Source: Malachius bipustulatus
Lineage: Eukaryota; Arthropoda; Insecta; Coleoptera; Melyridae
Assembly: GCA_910589415.1 (NCBI GenBank)
Contig: OU342634.1
Span: 2,790,001 to 2,854,000 of the forward strand
Direction of reading: 5' to 3'
DNA: 64,000 nt
Of this stretch, positions 23,740-34,390 are shown piece after piece; within the stretch, counting starts at the first letter, position 1; every line of letters starts with the position of its first letter. Below the pieces are notes generated by a model. That model saw nothing but the letters and a program-made list of their open reading frames with translations, searched no databases and was not told the origin of the DNA. A program made the position numbers and the translations under genes.

Positions 23740-24150
23740 AATATGCTTTAACAGAAAAAAATATATAAAAGGCGCAAATAATAAAAATGGCGGAAATATG
23801 CAAAATTTTGAGTGATGTTTATTTTTCTAAAATTTAAAATTTTGGATTGTCAAAACGCCCCTGTAGCTTTATTTTTCAAGATTAGTTAGTAAAAATTTGT
23901 AAACTTATAGAACTTATGGAGAACTTTTTAATTGAAAAAGTTTCCAAAAGTTACGTAACTTCTACGAGTGTTCCTTAAAATTCGAAAAATTCGTTCCTTT
24001 GGGACCATTTAAAGTCGCAATTTTTTCTAAGGGACTGAAATTTTTCTGGGAGGAAAATGTCCATAATGCAAAAGGAGTGGTACGGCGTTGCATTTGAGCA
24101 AATCGGTCGAGCCGTTTCAAAATAGCGACAATTTGAATTTTCCTAAAAAT
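23740..24150 (+). repeat. Fragment of tandem repeat family S
   Basis: Matches the 9.4-kb repeat through AAAACGCCCCTGTAGCTTTA, TTTTTCAAGATTAG, CTTCTACGAGTGTTCCTT and GAGCCGTTTCAAAATAGCG. It is diverged and lacks the second half of the monomer. Confidence 0.7.
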
Positions 24151-24247
24151 TGCTATTTTATACATAAGCAACATAGAAAAGAAGGGATGAAAGTTAACGT
24201 CTATTTATATCTAACGGCACGGACACAGCGGGCAATGATATCGACAT

Positions 24248-24388
24248 GGACGACGTGTTTTTTTATTAATAAATGGATTTTGAATGACAGCATTCACATC
24301 TGACAGGGACGGGCTGACCACAAAACGTCACCGTCAGATGTGAATGCGTCCATTCAAAATCCCTTTACTAGTGAAAAATCACGTCCAC
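24248..24388. repeat. ~140-bp perfect-like hairpin
   Basis: Arms GGATTTTGAATG...CATTCACATCTGAC and GTCAGATGTGAATG...CATTCAAAATCC pair around a short GC-rich loop. Pairing extends outward through GACGTG. This is probably a small MITE. The size also allows a precursor-hairpin RNA, but I see no evidence of transcription. Confidence 0.6.
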
Positions 24389-24409
24389 GTTAAACACCTG
24401 GCACATATA

Positions 24410-25279
24410 CAGGGTTATTCACGGTATACGCCACGGAAGATTATGGCCGTGTCTCTGGATTTTAGGAACTTTTTATTTTTGGAGTGGATAGAGATCCGGC
24501 AGAGCTACGTTTTAAAATTATATTCATAATGTACAGGTGTCCCAAAAGCATGAAAAATATCATAGTTATGTTTTTTTAAATGGAATGCTCCTATGTTATT
24601 GCATTTTTAGATTGTCTGAGAAGAAAAAATAAGATTGGTTTTTACAGTTGGTGTTTAAATTCAGAAGTTTTTGAGTTATAAACAAGTGAAAATCGTCATT
24701 TTTGAAGTTCAATGCCCTGTACAACGAAAACGGCTAAAGATAGAGAAAAACGGCTTACATGTCCCTATTTTAACTTTTCATGTACTATCCTATGATGTAG
24801 ATGAAATGTTTATACAGGGTGATAAAAAATTTGAAAAATTCTGAGATTTCTCCACGCGTCGCCAAATAAAAAAATCAAAGAAAGTACAAATGTTTCTACA
24901 CCATAGGATAGTACATGAAAAGTTAAAATAGGGACATGTAAGCCGTTTTTCTCTATCTTGAACCGTTTTCGTTGTACAGGGCCTTGAACTTGAAAAATGA
25001 CGATTTTCACTTGTTTATAACTCAAAAACAAACACCAACTGCAAAAACTAATCTTATTTTTTCTTCTCAGACAATCTAAAAATGCAATAACATATTAGGA
25101 GCATTCCATTTAAAAAAACATACCTTTGATATGTTTCATGCTTTTGGGACACCTGCACATTATGAATATAATTTTAAAACGTACCTCTGCCGGATCTCTA
25201 TCCACTCCAAAAATTAAAAGATCCTAAAATCCAGAGACACGGCCATAATCTTCTGTGGCGTATACCGTGAATAACCCTG
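24410..25279. mobile_element. Foldback element, family F1, 870 bp
   Basis: Starts TA|CAGGGTTATTCACGG and ends CCGTGAATAACCCTG|TA. The two halves are near-perfect inverted copies over most of their length, and no frame has a transposase motif. Each arm carries a second, internal terminal-like word (CAGGTGTCCCAAAAGC / GCTTTTGGGACACCTG), as in the 13.7-kb member. Confidence 0.85.
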
Positions 25280-25779
25280 TATATGTGCCGTTAGATGTAA
25301 ATAGGCTCTGCTGCATGGTGGTATTGGTGGTGTAGCGATTTTTGCTAGACTGGGTCTTGTTTGCAGGGATCTGGGATTGACAGCTCACTCTAGTTCATTT
25401 AATCCTGAATTTGCTGGAGTTGAGATTCCTGAGCTTGGATGCATTATAGTTGCAATGTATAGACTTCGTCGTTAAGGCTGGATAATATTTATAATATCAA
25501 CTTTGATAATGACTTGTGTAATGCGACTATACATAATATATGAAGCAGGGATATCTGATGATGCTGCTCAGATGATTGAAATACATGGTCATAGTATGCT
25601 TGTGTAGGGAGATTGTGAGTTCAGGAGCTGGTATCTTTGGCAGGCCTTAAGGAAATTAGGGAAAGACTCTCTACTCTCGAGTGGGAACACGTGAGGTTGG
25701 AGGAGCTGTAATGGTGCTGGTGAGAAATTTTTGAATATCCTAATGGCTTGTATGTGTGAGTGTGCCTGTGTGGTTGAGT
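25280..25779. other. No gene recognised
   Basis: G/T-rich on the plus strand between 25310 and 25800. It may be LINE-derived but I cannot identify it. Confidence 0.3.
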
Positions 25780-26850
25780 ACCCATCGGGCGCGTCTCCAG
25801 GTGGCGGATAGGGGGAAGGCATTACTGTGAGCGGAAGTGAGTAGGGTTAGCAGTGGTAATAAAGCTCGTCGGAGGTAACATTCTAGACTGGTAGCTCAGA
25901 AAGCCCTGCCGCGGACCACCTCCCCAACCTAGTTGTCATGTCGTGACTAAAGGTCTGCACAAGGGTCCAGGCTGATGGGATGAGTGACTGGATAGAAGAC
26001 CAACCTTGGGGCACCAGGGGGCACCCCACTGTATCAATCCCCTCACCTTTGCATGTGGGGCTCTGCATAGGTGGAACACCCTTCCCTAGCTACTCGTGGG
26101 ATCAACCATGGTAAGAAAACAAAAACCAAGAAATCGCGGGACATCACCGCAAAAGAGACTGCTGACCGAGCGGGGCTTGTCACCCGTCAAGACAGTCGGC
26201 AATCAAACAATCCTTGTGCTCGAGACCACCTCGTACGCAAGAAGAATGCCCACTCATTGGTAAGAAAAGGAGCATCGACACTCTTCATAGGACCAGAACC
26301 ATTCTGTGATATTTGCTTCGAAGATACTTTCTTCAAGCAGAACTCCAAAAGGAAGAAGAAAAACTGAGAGAAACCCATTGGAGGAACCTCTCGGGGTTGA
26401 GACAAGCCAAAGAACTTCTCGGGAATTTTAACCGAGAGAGGTCGAAGATACTCTTCAACCTCAGCAAGGAACGTTTCAGAACACTGACGGGATTCCTAAC
26501 AGGACATTTTAAGCTCAAGGAACACCTGAGGAAGTTAGACATAGAAGAAAATGGCGTCTGCAGATTCTGCAGGAAAGGAGACGAGATAGCACGTCACCTG
26601 CTGTTCAACTGCGATGCGATAGAACTCAAAAGAAGTAATGTTCTGGGCCACCACCAGCTAGAGGCAGGGAACTTACCCGACCTTGATCCTCTCAAAATCC
26701 TGAAGTTTCTCAAGAAAACGGACTTGGAGAGGGTGTCTCACTAAAGGGATTCCACACCAGGCGAAGCACAGTAGAGGGGATACAATAGATCTTTTAGGTC
26801 GCAGTAATTTGATCACCCTCAAAAATACAAATACAAATAAAATACAATGT
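25780..26850 (+). mobile_element. LINE deletion derivative: 5' UTR, ORF1 start, RNase H end
   Basis: The 5' part (25836-25965) is an inverted match of 23575-23722. An ATG at 26108 begins an ORF1-like frame (MVRKQKPRNRG), which stops near 26260. It is followed directly by the end of ORF2: ARKGA/FIGPEPFC then the zinc-knuckle domain (26313-26744) with LTGHFKLKEHL and CRFC...DEIARHLLFNC. Everything between (most of ORF1, endonuclease, RT) is missing, so it is an internal-deletion copy. The 3' end is an A-rich CAAAAATACAAATACAAAT region. Confidence 0.75.
26313..26744 (+). CDS. C-terminal zinc-knuckle domain of a LINE ORF2
   Basis: Reads LSKERFRTLTGFLTGHFKL, then CRFCRKGDEIARHLLFNCDA, a CxxC...H...C arrangement typical of the region after RNase H in I/R1/Jockey-type LINEs. 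It ends naturally at TAA. It has no catalytic residues of its own. In full-length elements the domain is thought to bind nucleic acid. Confidence 0.75.
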   Translation: MLRRYFLQAELQKEEEKLRETHWRNLSGLRQAKELLGNFNRERSKILFNLSKERFRTLTGFLTGHFKLKEHLRKLDIEENGVCRFCRKGDEIARHLLFNCDAIELKRSNVLGHHQLEAGNLPDLDPLKILKFLKKTDLERVSH

Positions 26851-26859
26851 GTGAAAGTA

Positions 26860-27010
26860 ATGTTGTTAAGACAATGAAGTGGTTACAGATGGGAAGCTAC
26901 CTATTAGTGGTTTACTGATAAACTCAGAAGTATGCGTGACATTAAGGGGGCTTTGAAGATAGTGTGCATTGTTAGTAGAAATCCTGACGATGGGCAGTTA
27001 TATAGATCAT
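26860..27010 (+). pseudogene. Left part of a LINE remnant interrupted by LINE A
   Basis: A short open stretch directly before the LINE A 5' end. It may belong to the LINE remnant that resumes at 28737. The link is inferred from position only, as no target duplication was seen. Confidence 0.25.
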
Positions 27011-28735
27011 ACCCGTGTCGGGGTTGCTAGTCCCCCATCGGGAGCCTCCCCGGGTGGCGGATAGGGGAATGTCGTCTATATAGATGACACCGGGGCAATA
27101 AGATACCCCGGGGCTGACCAAAACTAGCAAATCAGATGGTAGAGGACATTAAACCCACACAGCCTCGCCCGGTGCGATACCATCTTTCTGGTTTAGGCGG
27201 CGTGAAGTTGCTTTAAAGAGTTGACGTTTCGTTGCTGTGCCAGAGATTCCGGTCCATGGGGTAAGACACAATAATAATATGCATGGATGGCGTTCCCGGG
27301 ATTAAAATTTTCCGGAGTTAAAACGACCCCCCATTCCCAAGAAAGGCAAAAAGTCTATACCAAGTAACTATCGACCAGTGGCACTGCTTTCAGTAATATC
27401 CAAGATTATGGAGAAAGCTATTAACCAACATCTTTTAAAATACTTGGAAGGAGCTAATATAATCAGCGACCGCCAATACGGTTTCCGCAAACAGAGGTCA
27501 ACTGGTGATCTCCTCACTTACGTCACCGAGCTGTGGAACAGCGCAATCGAGCACCATGGGGAGTCTCGAGGGGTTGCGCTAGATATTTCTAGAGCTTTCG
27601 ACCGTGTTTGGCATGATGGACTGTTGGCAAAACTGCAGGCCTATGGCATGCCCGAGAAATTCTGCGTGTGGCTTGCGAGTTATCTCGGAGATCGTTCATT
27701 GCAGGTGGCAGTCGATGGAGTTCTTTCTGAGACCTTTTCCATCAATGCCGGTGTGCCTCAGGGATCCATTTTATCTCCGACTCTCTTTCTAATATTTATA
27801 AACGATTTGCTTGAAACAACAAAAAATCCAATATACAGTTTTTCCGACGACAGTACCCTCATATCTTCGTATACGTTAGATGCGCGAACATCTGCCATCG
27901 ACACACAGACTCGCAGAGAGCAAGAAGTTGCCATACTTAACAATGACTTGCAAGACATTCTAACTTGGGGCGATAGAAACCAAGAAACCAAGCAGGAAAA
28001 ACCCAAGCAGCCATCTTCTCCAAAAAGACCAACGTTTTGGAGCCAGATCATCATGGCGGGACACTCTCTTACCCCAGCGTCATCTCTTCGTTTACTTGGA
28101 GTGAGCCTTGGAGCGAACATGTCTTGGCATGATCATGTTGCAGGTCTGGCGAAGAGTGCATCTCAGAAACTTGGAACACTCTTCCGCACGAAGAAATTTT
28201 ATACACCACAACAGCTTCTCCTCTTATACAAGGCTCAAATCCGACCATCCTTGGAGTACTGCTCACATATTTGGAGCTCAGCTCCTAAACATACGCTGAG
28301 ACCACTCGACTCTATTCAGAAAAGAGCCATCCGCTTGATTGGGGACCCAGATTTGACAAAGAATTTAGACACTCTCGAACATCGAAGAAGAGTAGCTGAC
28401 CTGAGTCTGTTTTACAGATATTTTAATGGAAAGTGTTCGAAAGACGTGGCCCGCTTGATCCCACCAAGATCAAGACCGGGCAGAAATACACGCCGAGCCG
28501 CAGACGCTCATCCGTATCAGGTTCAGCTCGTTACACCTCGTACCACCCTATTTCAGACTTCTTTTATGTATAGAACCGCATCACTTTGGAATAGCATTCC
28601 AAAGGGCGTGTTTCCCGAAGTATACAACTTACAGAGATTCAAGGCCAACGTGAATCGATATCTCCGCTCATGCACCGCTCCCAGAGCGTCATAGGGATTT
28701 CGCTGCAGTGCATGTGCATTTTCAATTAAAAAAAA
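27011..28735 (+). mobile_element. LINE A copy with internal deletion
   Basis: Begins at ACCCGTGTCGGGG, carries the full GC-rich 5' region (27012-27334) and jumps at about 27335 straight into the RT at PKKGKK. The jump falls within a short CATTC/CCC word shared by both sides, which suggests a microhomology deletion. It ends with CATTTTCAATT and an A-rich tail. The endonuclease and RT fingers are missing. Compared with the copies at 54-60 kb, the RT and C-terminal part are in a single frame here. Confidence 0.85.
27335..28694 (+). CDS. LINE A reverse transcriptase, N-truncated but open
   Basis: Continuous frame: NYRPVALLSVISKIMEK, QYGFRKQRSTGD, LDISRAFDRVWHDG, AGVPQGSILSPTLF, YSFSDDSTLIS, then the thumb (SLEYCSHIWSSAPK, HRRRVADLSLFYRY) and an ending at RYLRSCTAPRAS. 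The catalytic pair DD is present but preceded by S, where the other LINE A copies in this window have A. Without the N-terminal fingers and endonuclease it cannot mobilise by itself. This frame shows where the frameshifts in the palindrome copies lie. Confidence 0.85.
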
Positions 28736-28736
28736 A

Positions 28737-29805
28737 TATAGGAGTGCATATCGCAGACATATTGTCATGGAAAACAGGGCTGCATATAGTAGTTACATTT
28801 CAAACTCTGACAATAAGCAGAAAAGTTGTTGGAAATTAATAAACGGACAGAGAATCTCTAAGAAATCTCAAACATCACTGTGGAATAGCTGACAAAATAT
28901 TGAGCAGCTTACCGAACACCAATTCACATAACACAGATATATCAGACCTGATACGGAGGAGCCTGATTCTATCTTTCTTGGTCCTGTAACAGTTCCTGAA
29001 ATTTTGGGAAACATTCGAAATCTTAAGAGTAGGAACGGTTTTGATTGCTATGGTATGAATGCTTAAATGGTCAAGTTTGTAAGCAAAAAGATATCTATTC
29101 CATTGACTGATATAACAAATAGGTATATCACCTCTGGTGTATTTCCTGACTGTCTCAAGGTTAGCTAGATTGTGCCTGTTCACAAAAAAGGCAGCTTGAA
29201 TGATGTCGAAAATTTCAGACCGATTGCTATTTCGTCCGTGATAACAAAAATTTTTGAGTTGGTTATAAAAAAAACGCTGGTTTTATTGACCGTAACAGGA
29301 TATTGGGTCCTGAACAGCACGGATTCAGGAGTGGATGTTCAAAGGTCCAGGCGGTGTTGAGACTTGTGGCTGTGGGGGATGCGATTGACGGCTTTGATTC
29401 CTTACAGCGTAGGGAGGTGGCTCTCTGCGACCTCACGAAGGCGTTCGACTGTGTATCGCATTCCATCCTGCTGCATAAGCTAGAAGCTTATGGAATTAGG
29501 GGTGTTTGCCTTGATTTGATGCGGTCTTATCTTGAAGGAAGGAGTCAGTGTGTATGTCTCAATAAGGAGAAGTCGGACGTCTTGCCGCAGTCGCATGGTG
29601 TGCCACGGGGATCGATTCTTGGCCCTCTTCTTTTTATACTGTACATAAATGATCTACCAAGTAATGTTAAAGGAGCAACCTCTATAATGTTCGCTGATTA
29701 TACGACTTTTTATAGCAGTTCCGAAGCGCCGAGTGGGCTAGAGAGAATGTTAATAGAGCGGTTGATCAGGCTTCGAGATGGTTCGTCCGTAATAAAATAA
29801 TAATA
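28737..29805 (+). pseudogene. Second LINE RT remnant
   Basis: Reads in broken frames through PVHKKGSLNDVENFRPIAIS, EQHGFRSG, LCDLTKAFDCVSHSILLHKL, HGVPRGSILGPLLFILYIND and FADYTTFY. The catalytic pair is DY instead of DD, and several stops interrupt the frame, so it is dead. It begins directly after the LINE A tail, so LINE A may have inserted into it. Confidence 0.75.
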
Positions 29806-30700
29806 TAACAATAATTTCCGTTCCGCACAGGAACTTGAATAACTTGTCAAAATCTAATATCAACCCTTTGCAATGTCCGAAATAAAGGTCGATATTAAGT
29901 ATTTGAGATACTGTGGGCAATGTTCGATATTCAAAGGCAAGTAACAAAATGAGTTTTTCTTTCATTGAATGAAAATCGGCTCTAAAAATGTTTCACGCAC
30001 GTGAGAAGGGTTATTATTATGATAATGACGTGCCCTCTGCGCACGCACCGTACTTTTTAGCTCATGACAAAAATAGCCGAGATATTACTACTAAAATAAT
30101 TTCAGCTGTTTGCGTACCTCCCCCCCTTCCCCCTGGGAGACACAAAAATATAGAAAAGTGTGAATTTGTGGTGCACAGAGGGCGCTTAAGCTATGCTCAT
30201 AAAATTCCAGCGGTAGGTATTGCGTAACAAAAATCTCTCTTCAGACTCTGTAGGTAGATACTACCTTTTTCCATCCAAATTTTCCATCATATCAACAAGC
30301 AGCAGTCAGTCTCACAGATGCCTGGGATGGCGTCTTGATGAGTCTAGAGGATGGAACTATCGTCCACGTCTTCTAATCCAATGACTTTTAATTCCACCAA
30401 CCGTCGACTTTGCCTCAATATTATTATTATCTGTAAAGCGAACCCAAAACACAAAAATCAGAAGATTTACTTACAAGTGGGTTCAATAAAATGCTACCAA
30501 ATAAGATAATTATAGCACATTTAAAGTTGCCCTATAGGTTGTCAAGGTATCATTACATCTTCTCCAATCACGATTTAGGTAAAAATGCTGGCACCGATGT
30601 CCCTATATATTTAATGAAGTCCTGAAGGACACATGATCAAGTTTCTCAAGGAGTATAACACTGTCGAAGTAAACAAGAGAGCGACAAAATGCGAATTTGT
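29806..30700. other. No gene recognised
   Basis: AT-rich, with a C-rich run at about 30121-30135 and a short ATT tract near 30420. The frame at 29988-30227 is unrecognised. Confidence 0.35.
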
Positions 30701-30706
30701 TAGATC

Positions 30707-30820
30707 AGTCCCGCTCTCTTCTTGAGCGCCCACGCAGATTAAAGATCGTGCAATGTTTGTATCAGCAGAGGGAATTATATCAGGGCATCGCCGCCACCGA
30801 CATGGAGGCGGTATCGATTG
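30707..30820 (+). other. Candidate first exon of a host gene (very tentative)
   Basis: A TCAGTC matching the arthropod initiator consensus (A at 30707) lies 95 bp upstream of an ATG at 30802 in a GCCACCGACATGG context. Seven codons later comes a strong 5' splice site, GATTG|GTAAGT (exon end 30820). The stretch is GC-richer than its surroundings and outside any element I recognise. No downstream exon was found, so the gene, if real, would continue far to the right. It could be chance. Confidence 0.25.
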
Positions 30821-31635
30821 GTAAGTTAATTGCGTGGGTACATCTATTTGCTTTCCTATTTCATGCAAGGCTTCTGGGCGAAAAGCGGAGAGGATGATGA
30901 ACGAACAGTCACAATTCCCGAAGGTCTTTACATTCCACTCACAACAAATATTTTGATTAGGTTTGACATTTATCCTTAATAGTATAATATTATGCAACTA
31001 ACTGATAATGAAGGCTATTAATACACGAGTATGATGATTAAAATACCAGCCGTATGCGTTTTATTATCTGCATGATTTAGCTACGAAAACTTATGAAAAT
31101 TTAATTAAAACCCCTTTATATACAGAGTGTCCCCCAGATAGATGACACGACTCTTGTAAAAGGTAATTAGGTCTTGATGAAAATAAGATAGTTCTCGATT
31201 TGGATTTGCATTTTTTGGGGCCTTAAAACTGGCTTGGTTGAAGACTGATTTCTGACAAAATTGTTGGTTTGAACAACAAGTACCTATGCTTGGTATATTT
31301 TTAAAAAAACCTAATTTTTCGTGCAGTAAAATTAGGCCCTAATTTCAAAACCATTTACGAAGTTTTTTTTAGTAATTTTTTAAATCATTGTTAAAAATAA
31401 AATTCTTGATTTGTGAAGTAAGCATTAAAGAAATTAAATGAAAAAATTTGGTTGGTCAATTATTTGGAAATTTTAGAGGCCTAAATGTTGATCGAAAATA
31501 ACAAACTTTTTCAAATATTATATGGTTGTCTTATTTATATAAAAGGATTGCACTTTAGGTACTCCAGAGAAAAATTAGTTTTTTGAAGTATTTAGTCAAG
31601 CAGGACTTTTTTTATATGGAGGGGAAATCCTCATG
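30821..31635. other. No gene recognised
   Basis: AT-rich sequence. CAGAGTGTCCCCCAGA at about 31124 resembles a foldback terminus without a recognisable partner. Confidence 0.35.
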
Positions 31636-32044
31636 GACACCCTGGGCGGTTCCTCCCTCCCAGGGTAGTGCCGGACTTCTACCGGCTAAAACCCCTCCTA
31701 TTTTCTTGTGTGCAGCATAGTACCGCCTTTCGACATTTCATTACGCTGCCACCTGTCTATCTTCATGTCCTGTCTATCTACGTTGTCTGTCTACCCTTTC
31801 ATAATAATTGCTCTTTGCCTTCATTATGTCGTTCACGAATCTGTCAACTTGGTCCCAGTCCTCCTTTGATCTAAGCACAACAGCCACGGCGTTTTCCACT
31901 GTTAGTGCCGTCCCAATCCTTGATTCCAGCTCTCTCCTTTCCACACTTAATTTGTTGCACTCAAAGACTGTGTGTTCCAAAGTATCTGACTGAGACCCGT
32001 AGAACCAGCACTGGGTTGTTAGGGCTTTCCCTATCTTTGCTCTA

Positions 32045-34171
32045 CAAACTGTCCGTTTTTCGCGTGCCACTATGGGGATCTCGCTTATCTTAAGAGATAC
32101 GAAGTTGGTTAAATTAGGGCAAAGTAGCGTATTTTTGTGCTGATTGATAAAGCCATTTTTTACTGGAACATTGTTAAGACACTTTTCAACAAGGAACCCA
32201 AAAATAATTTTACAATAGCTCTAGCGCTTGAGATAGAAGAAAACCGATGGTCAGCTTTTTTTTCTTATGAGCGCCATATTGGATTTTTCCATTTTTAGAT
32301 TACGTTAACTCTTTTCTTTACAACGATGTATCACACATGTTATTTCATTATTGAATGTTTGGCGAAAATAAAATTTCTCATCTTGTGTGCCAAAGATGTC
32401 TTTGGTGAAATGTCAAGGGTCTTTTGTTTTCAACAAAACTTTGATGATTCGGCCAGTCGTTTGCGTCAATATTGAATTATTATTCGAGAAAAAAGCCACT
32501 TTTCAAATAAAATTATTATTTAAACAATGGTTAACAGAGACGAATAAATTAACAACAGGTACCTAATGTCACAGCATGTGTTCAAAAATCCCACCTTGTA
32601 ATTGCAAGCACAATTGCACCCTTTTCCTAAGATTCGCTACAGCTATCAACACGTCTCTCCTTCTAACGCCGTGCCTGAGTGTGGTTACAATTCGTTGTCG
32701 AAGTTCATCGACGTCGGCTGGCAATGTTTAATAAATCTTATTTTTCATTGCCCCCACAAAAAATAGTCCAATGGGGACAAGTTAGGTGACCGTGCTGGCC
32801 AGCGTTCGTCGCCATTATTTGCAATTACTTGATTGGGATACATTTCTGACAAGAATTCTCTCACCCTACCAGCATTACGACGCGGCGCCCCATCGTGCTG
32901 GAACCAGATCGTATTCAAACGATTAAGAGACAAGTTTTCGAGAAAATCTGTTAAAAATGTCCTCGAAAAATTTAGGTAGCGATTAGCATTCAAATTATCC
33001 TCGTAGATGTATGGACCTATAATTATTGTATCGCCTAATAATCCGACCCACACATTAAGACCAAAACGAATTTGTGGTCGACGTTCTTGGAATCGATGCG
33101 GGTTGTCAGTCGACCATCAGTAATGTTCATTGTGACGATTGAACATTCCTGCATTTGTGAATTTGGATTCATCGGACCATATTATCACGTCATCAAGAAA
33201 ATTCGGGTTTTCTTGAATACGATTATTCAAGAACATGCAGAAGGCTACCCGCCGTTTATACGAACCCGCCGAGAAATACGAACTTTCCAAGGACGAAATT
33301 TCTGTTTTCTCAACGTTCTCCAAACAGTTTGATGCAACGGTAAATCCAGCTAGGCTGCAACTTCGCTTGTAGAGACAGATGGATTGTCTTGCACCTAATT
33401 TAGAATTAATTATCAACATTTTGATATCGAAATCATGAAAAATCCTTACCGCTTGCAAAATTTTTTGCTGGTGTTCATTGGGCCTATCGCCATATCGTCT
33501 AGGTTTTTCAAACGAACCATATTGGCCCAAGTTTCTGTGCAGCAGAGAAAAATATCTCAAAGAAGGTTGTTGCCGCTCTGGATAACGGCGCAAATACGTT
33601 TCTGCGGTTATGTAGGCATTTAGGTGCGAAATGTAATAAATTTGTAGCATGTCTCTTTGTTCTTCACTTGAAAAAGGCATTTTCGCGTTATAAACGTAAC
33701 GACAACACTAATACAAAATACAAACTGTCAAAGTTTTGTTGAAAACAAAAGACCCTTGATATTTCTTAAAAGCACTGCGCACACAAGATGAGAAATTTTT
33801 TATTTTCGCCAAACATTCAATAATGAAATAACATGTGTGATACATCGTTGTAAAGAAAAAAGTTAACGTAATCTAAAAATCGAAAAATTCAATATGGCGC
33901 CCATAAGAAAAAAAAAGCTGACCATCGATTTTCTTCTATCTCAAGTGCTAGAACTATTGCAAAATTATTCTGGGTTCCTTGTTGCAAAGTATCTTAACAG
34001 TTTCAGTTAAAAATGGTTTGCTTGATTGGTTTTTGAATAAAAAAATAAAAACAATAATTGAAAATTTCAGTCTTTTTGCCCTAATTTACTACTTTGCCCT
34101 AATTTAACCAACTTCGCATCTCTTAAGATAAGCGAGATCCCCATAGTGACACGCGAAAAACGGACAGTCTG
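32045..34171 (-). mobile_element. Mariner-like transposon with long terminal inverted repeats, TA target site
   Basis: 2127 bp flanked by TA (32043-44 and 34172-73). Ends CAAACTGTCCGTTTTTCGCG and its complement CGCGAAAAACGGACAGTCTG. Arms of roughly 350-440 bp are inverted copies and include AACATGTGTGATACATCG and GACCCTTGA blocks. The middle encodes one transposase. The left arm carries gaps relative to the right. Confidence 0.9.
32573..33680 (-). pseudogene. DUF4817-type mariner-group transposase (nearly intact)
   Basis: Starts at an ATG (CGCGAAAATGCC) with MPFSSEEQRDML and a TAETYLRRYPERQQPS helix-turn-helix. Then come IIWSDESKFTN (first Asp), NRHNEHY, WFQHDGAPRRN (second Asp) and RWPARSPNLSPLDYFLWG (third acidic residue, Asp). 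I count 41 residues between the second and third Asp, so DD41D-like. Lesions: an in-frame TGA after NEHY (about 33117), a one-base frameshift just after FLWG (about 32750) and one further stop downstream. Length and motifs fit Tc1/mariner-group cut-and-paste enzymes. Inactive as read. Confidence 0.85.
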
Positions 34172-34390
34172 TATAGGAGTTAAACACTCCGTGTCCCGTG
34201 AGAACTTGTGTCAAGTAAAAGTTCATTTCTCCATGACTTCGGTTTACCTAGGGCTCAATTTCATCAATGAGTCTTCTGGTCCAGCAGTTCTCTTCGTCTT
34301 CCCATCTTGCTTGCCATCTTTGGAGAAGCTTTTTTCTTGCTTCAGGGCCAAGAATATGTCTCCCAAATATCAAAATATAGGCAAGTATAG

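Larger units (their letters stand above)
31640..34390 (-). pseudogene. LINE C-terminal domain interrupted by a mariner-like transposon
   Basis: On the minus strand 34390-34174 reads ARKKLLQRWQARWEDEE and HGEMNFYLTQVLTGHGVFNS. The other half, 32042-31775, continues with KIGKALTTQCWFYGSQSDTLEHTVFECN. If the transposon and one TA are removed, the two halves join in the same frame, so the insertion point is exact. This is the zinc-knuckle end of an RNase H-type LINE. A 3' UTR with GGGTTTTAGCCGGTAG follows at about 31700-31680. The 5' side adjoins another LINE at about 34390. Confidence 0.8.

Noticed and set aside
33072..33623. Plus-strand frames of 62-86 residues
   Set aside because: Antisense to the mariner-like transposase.
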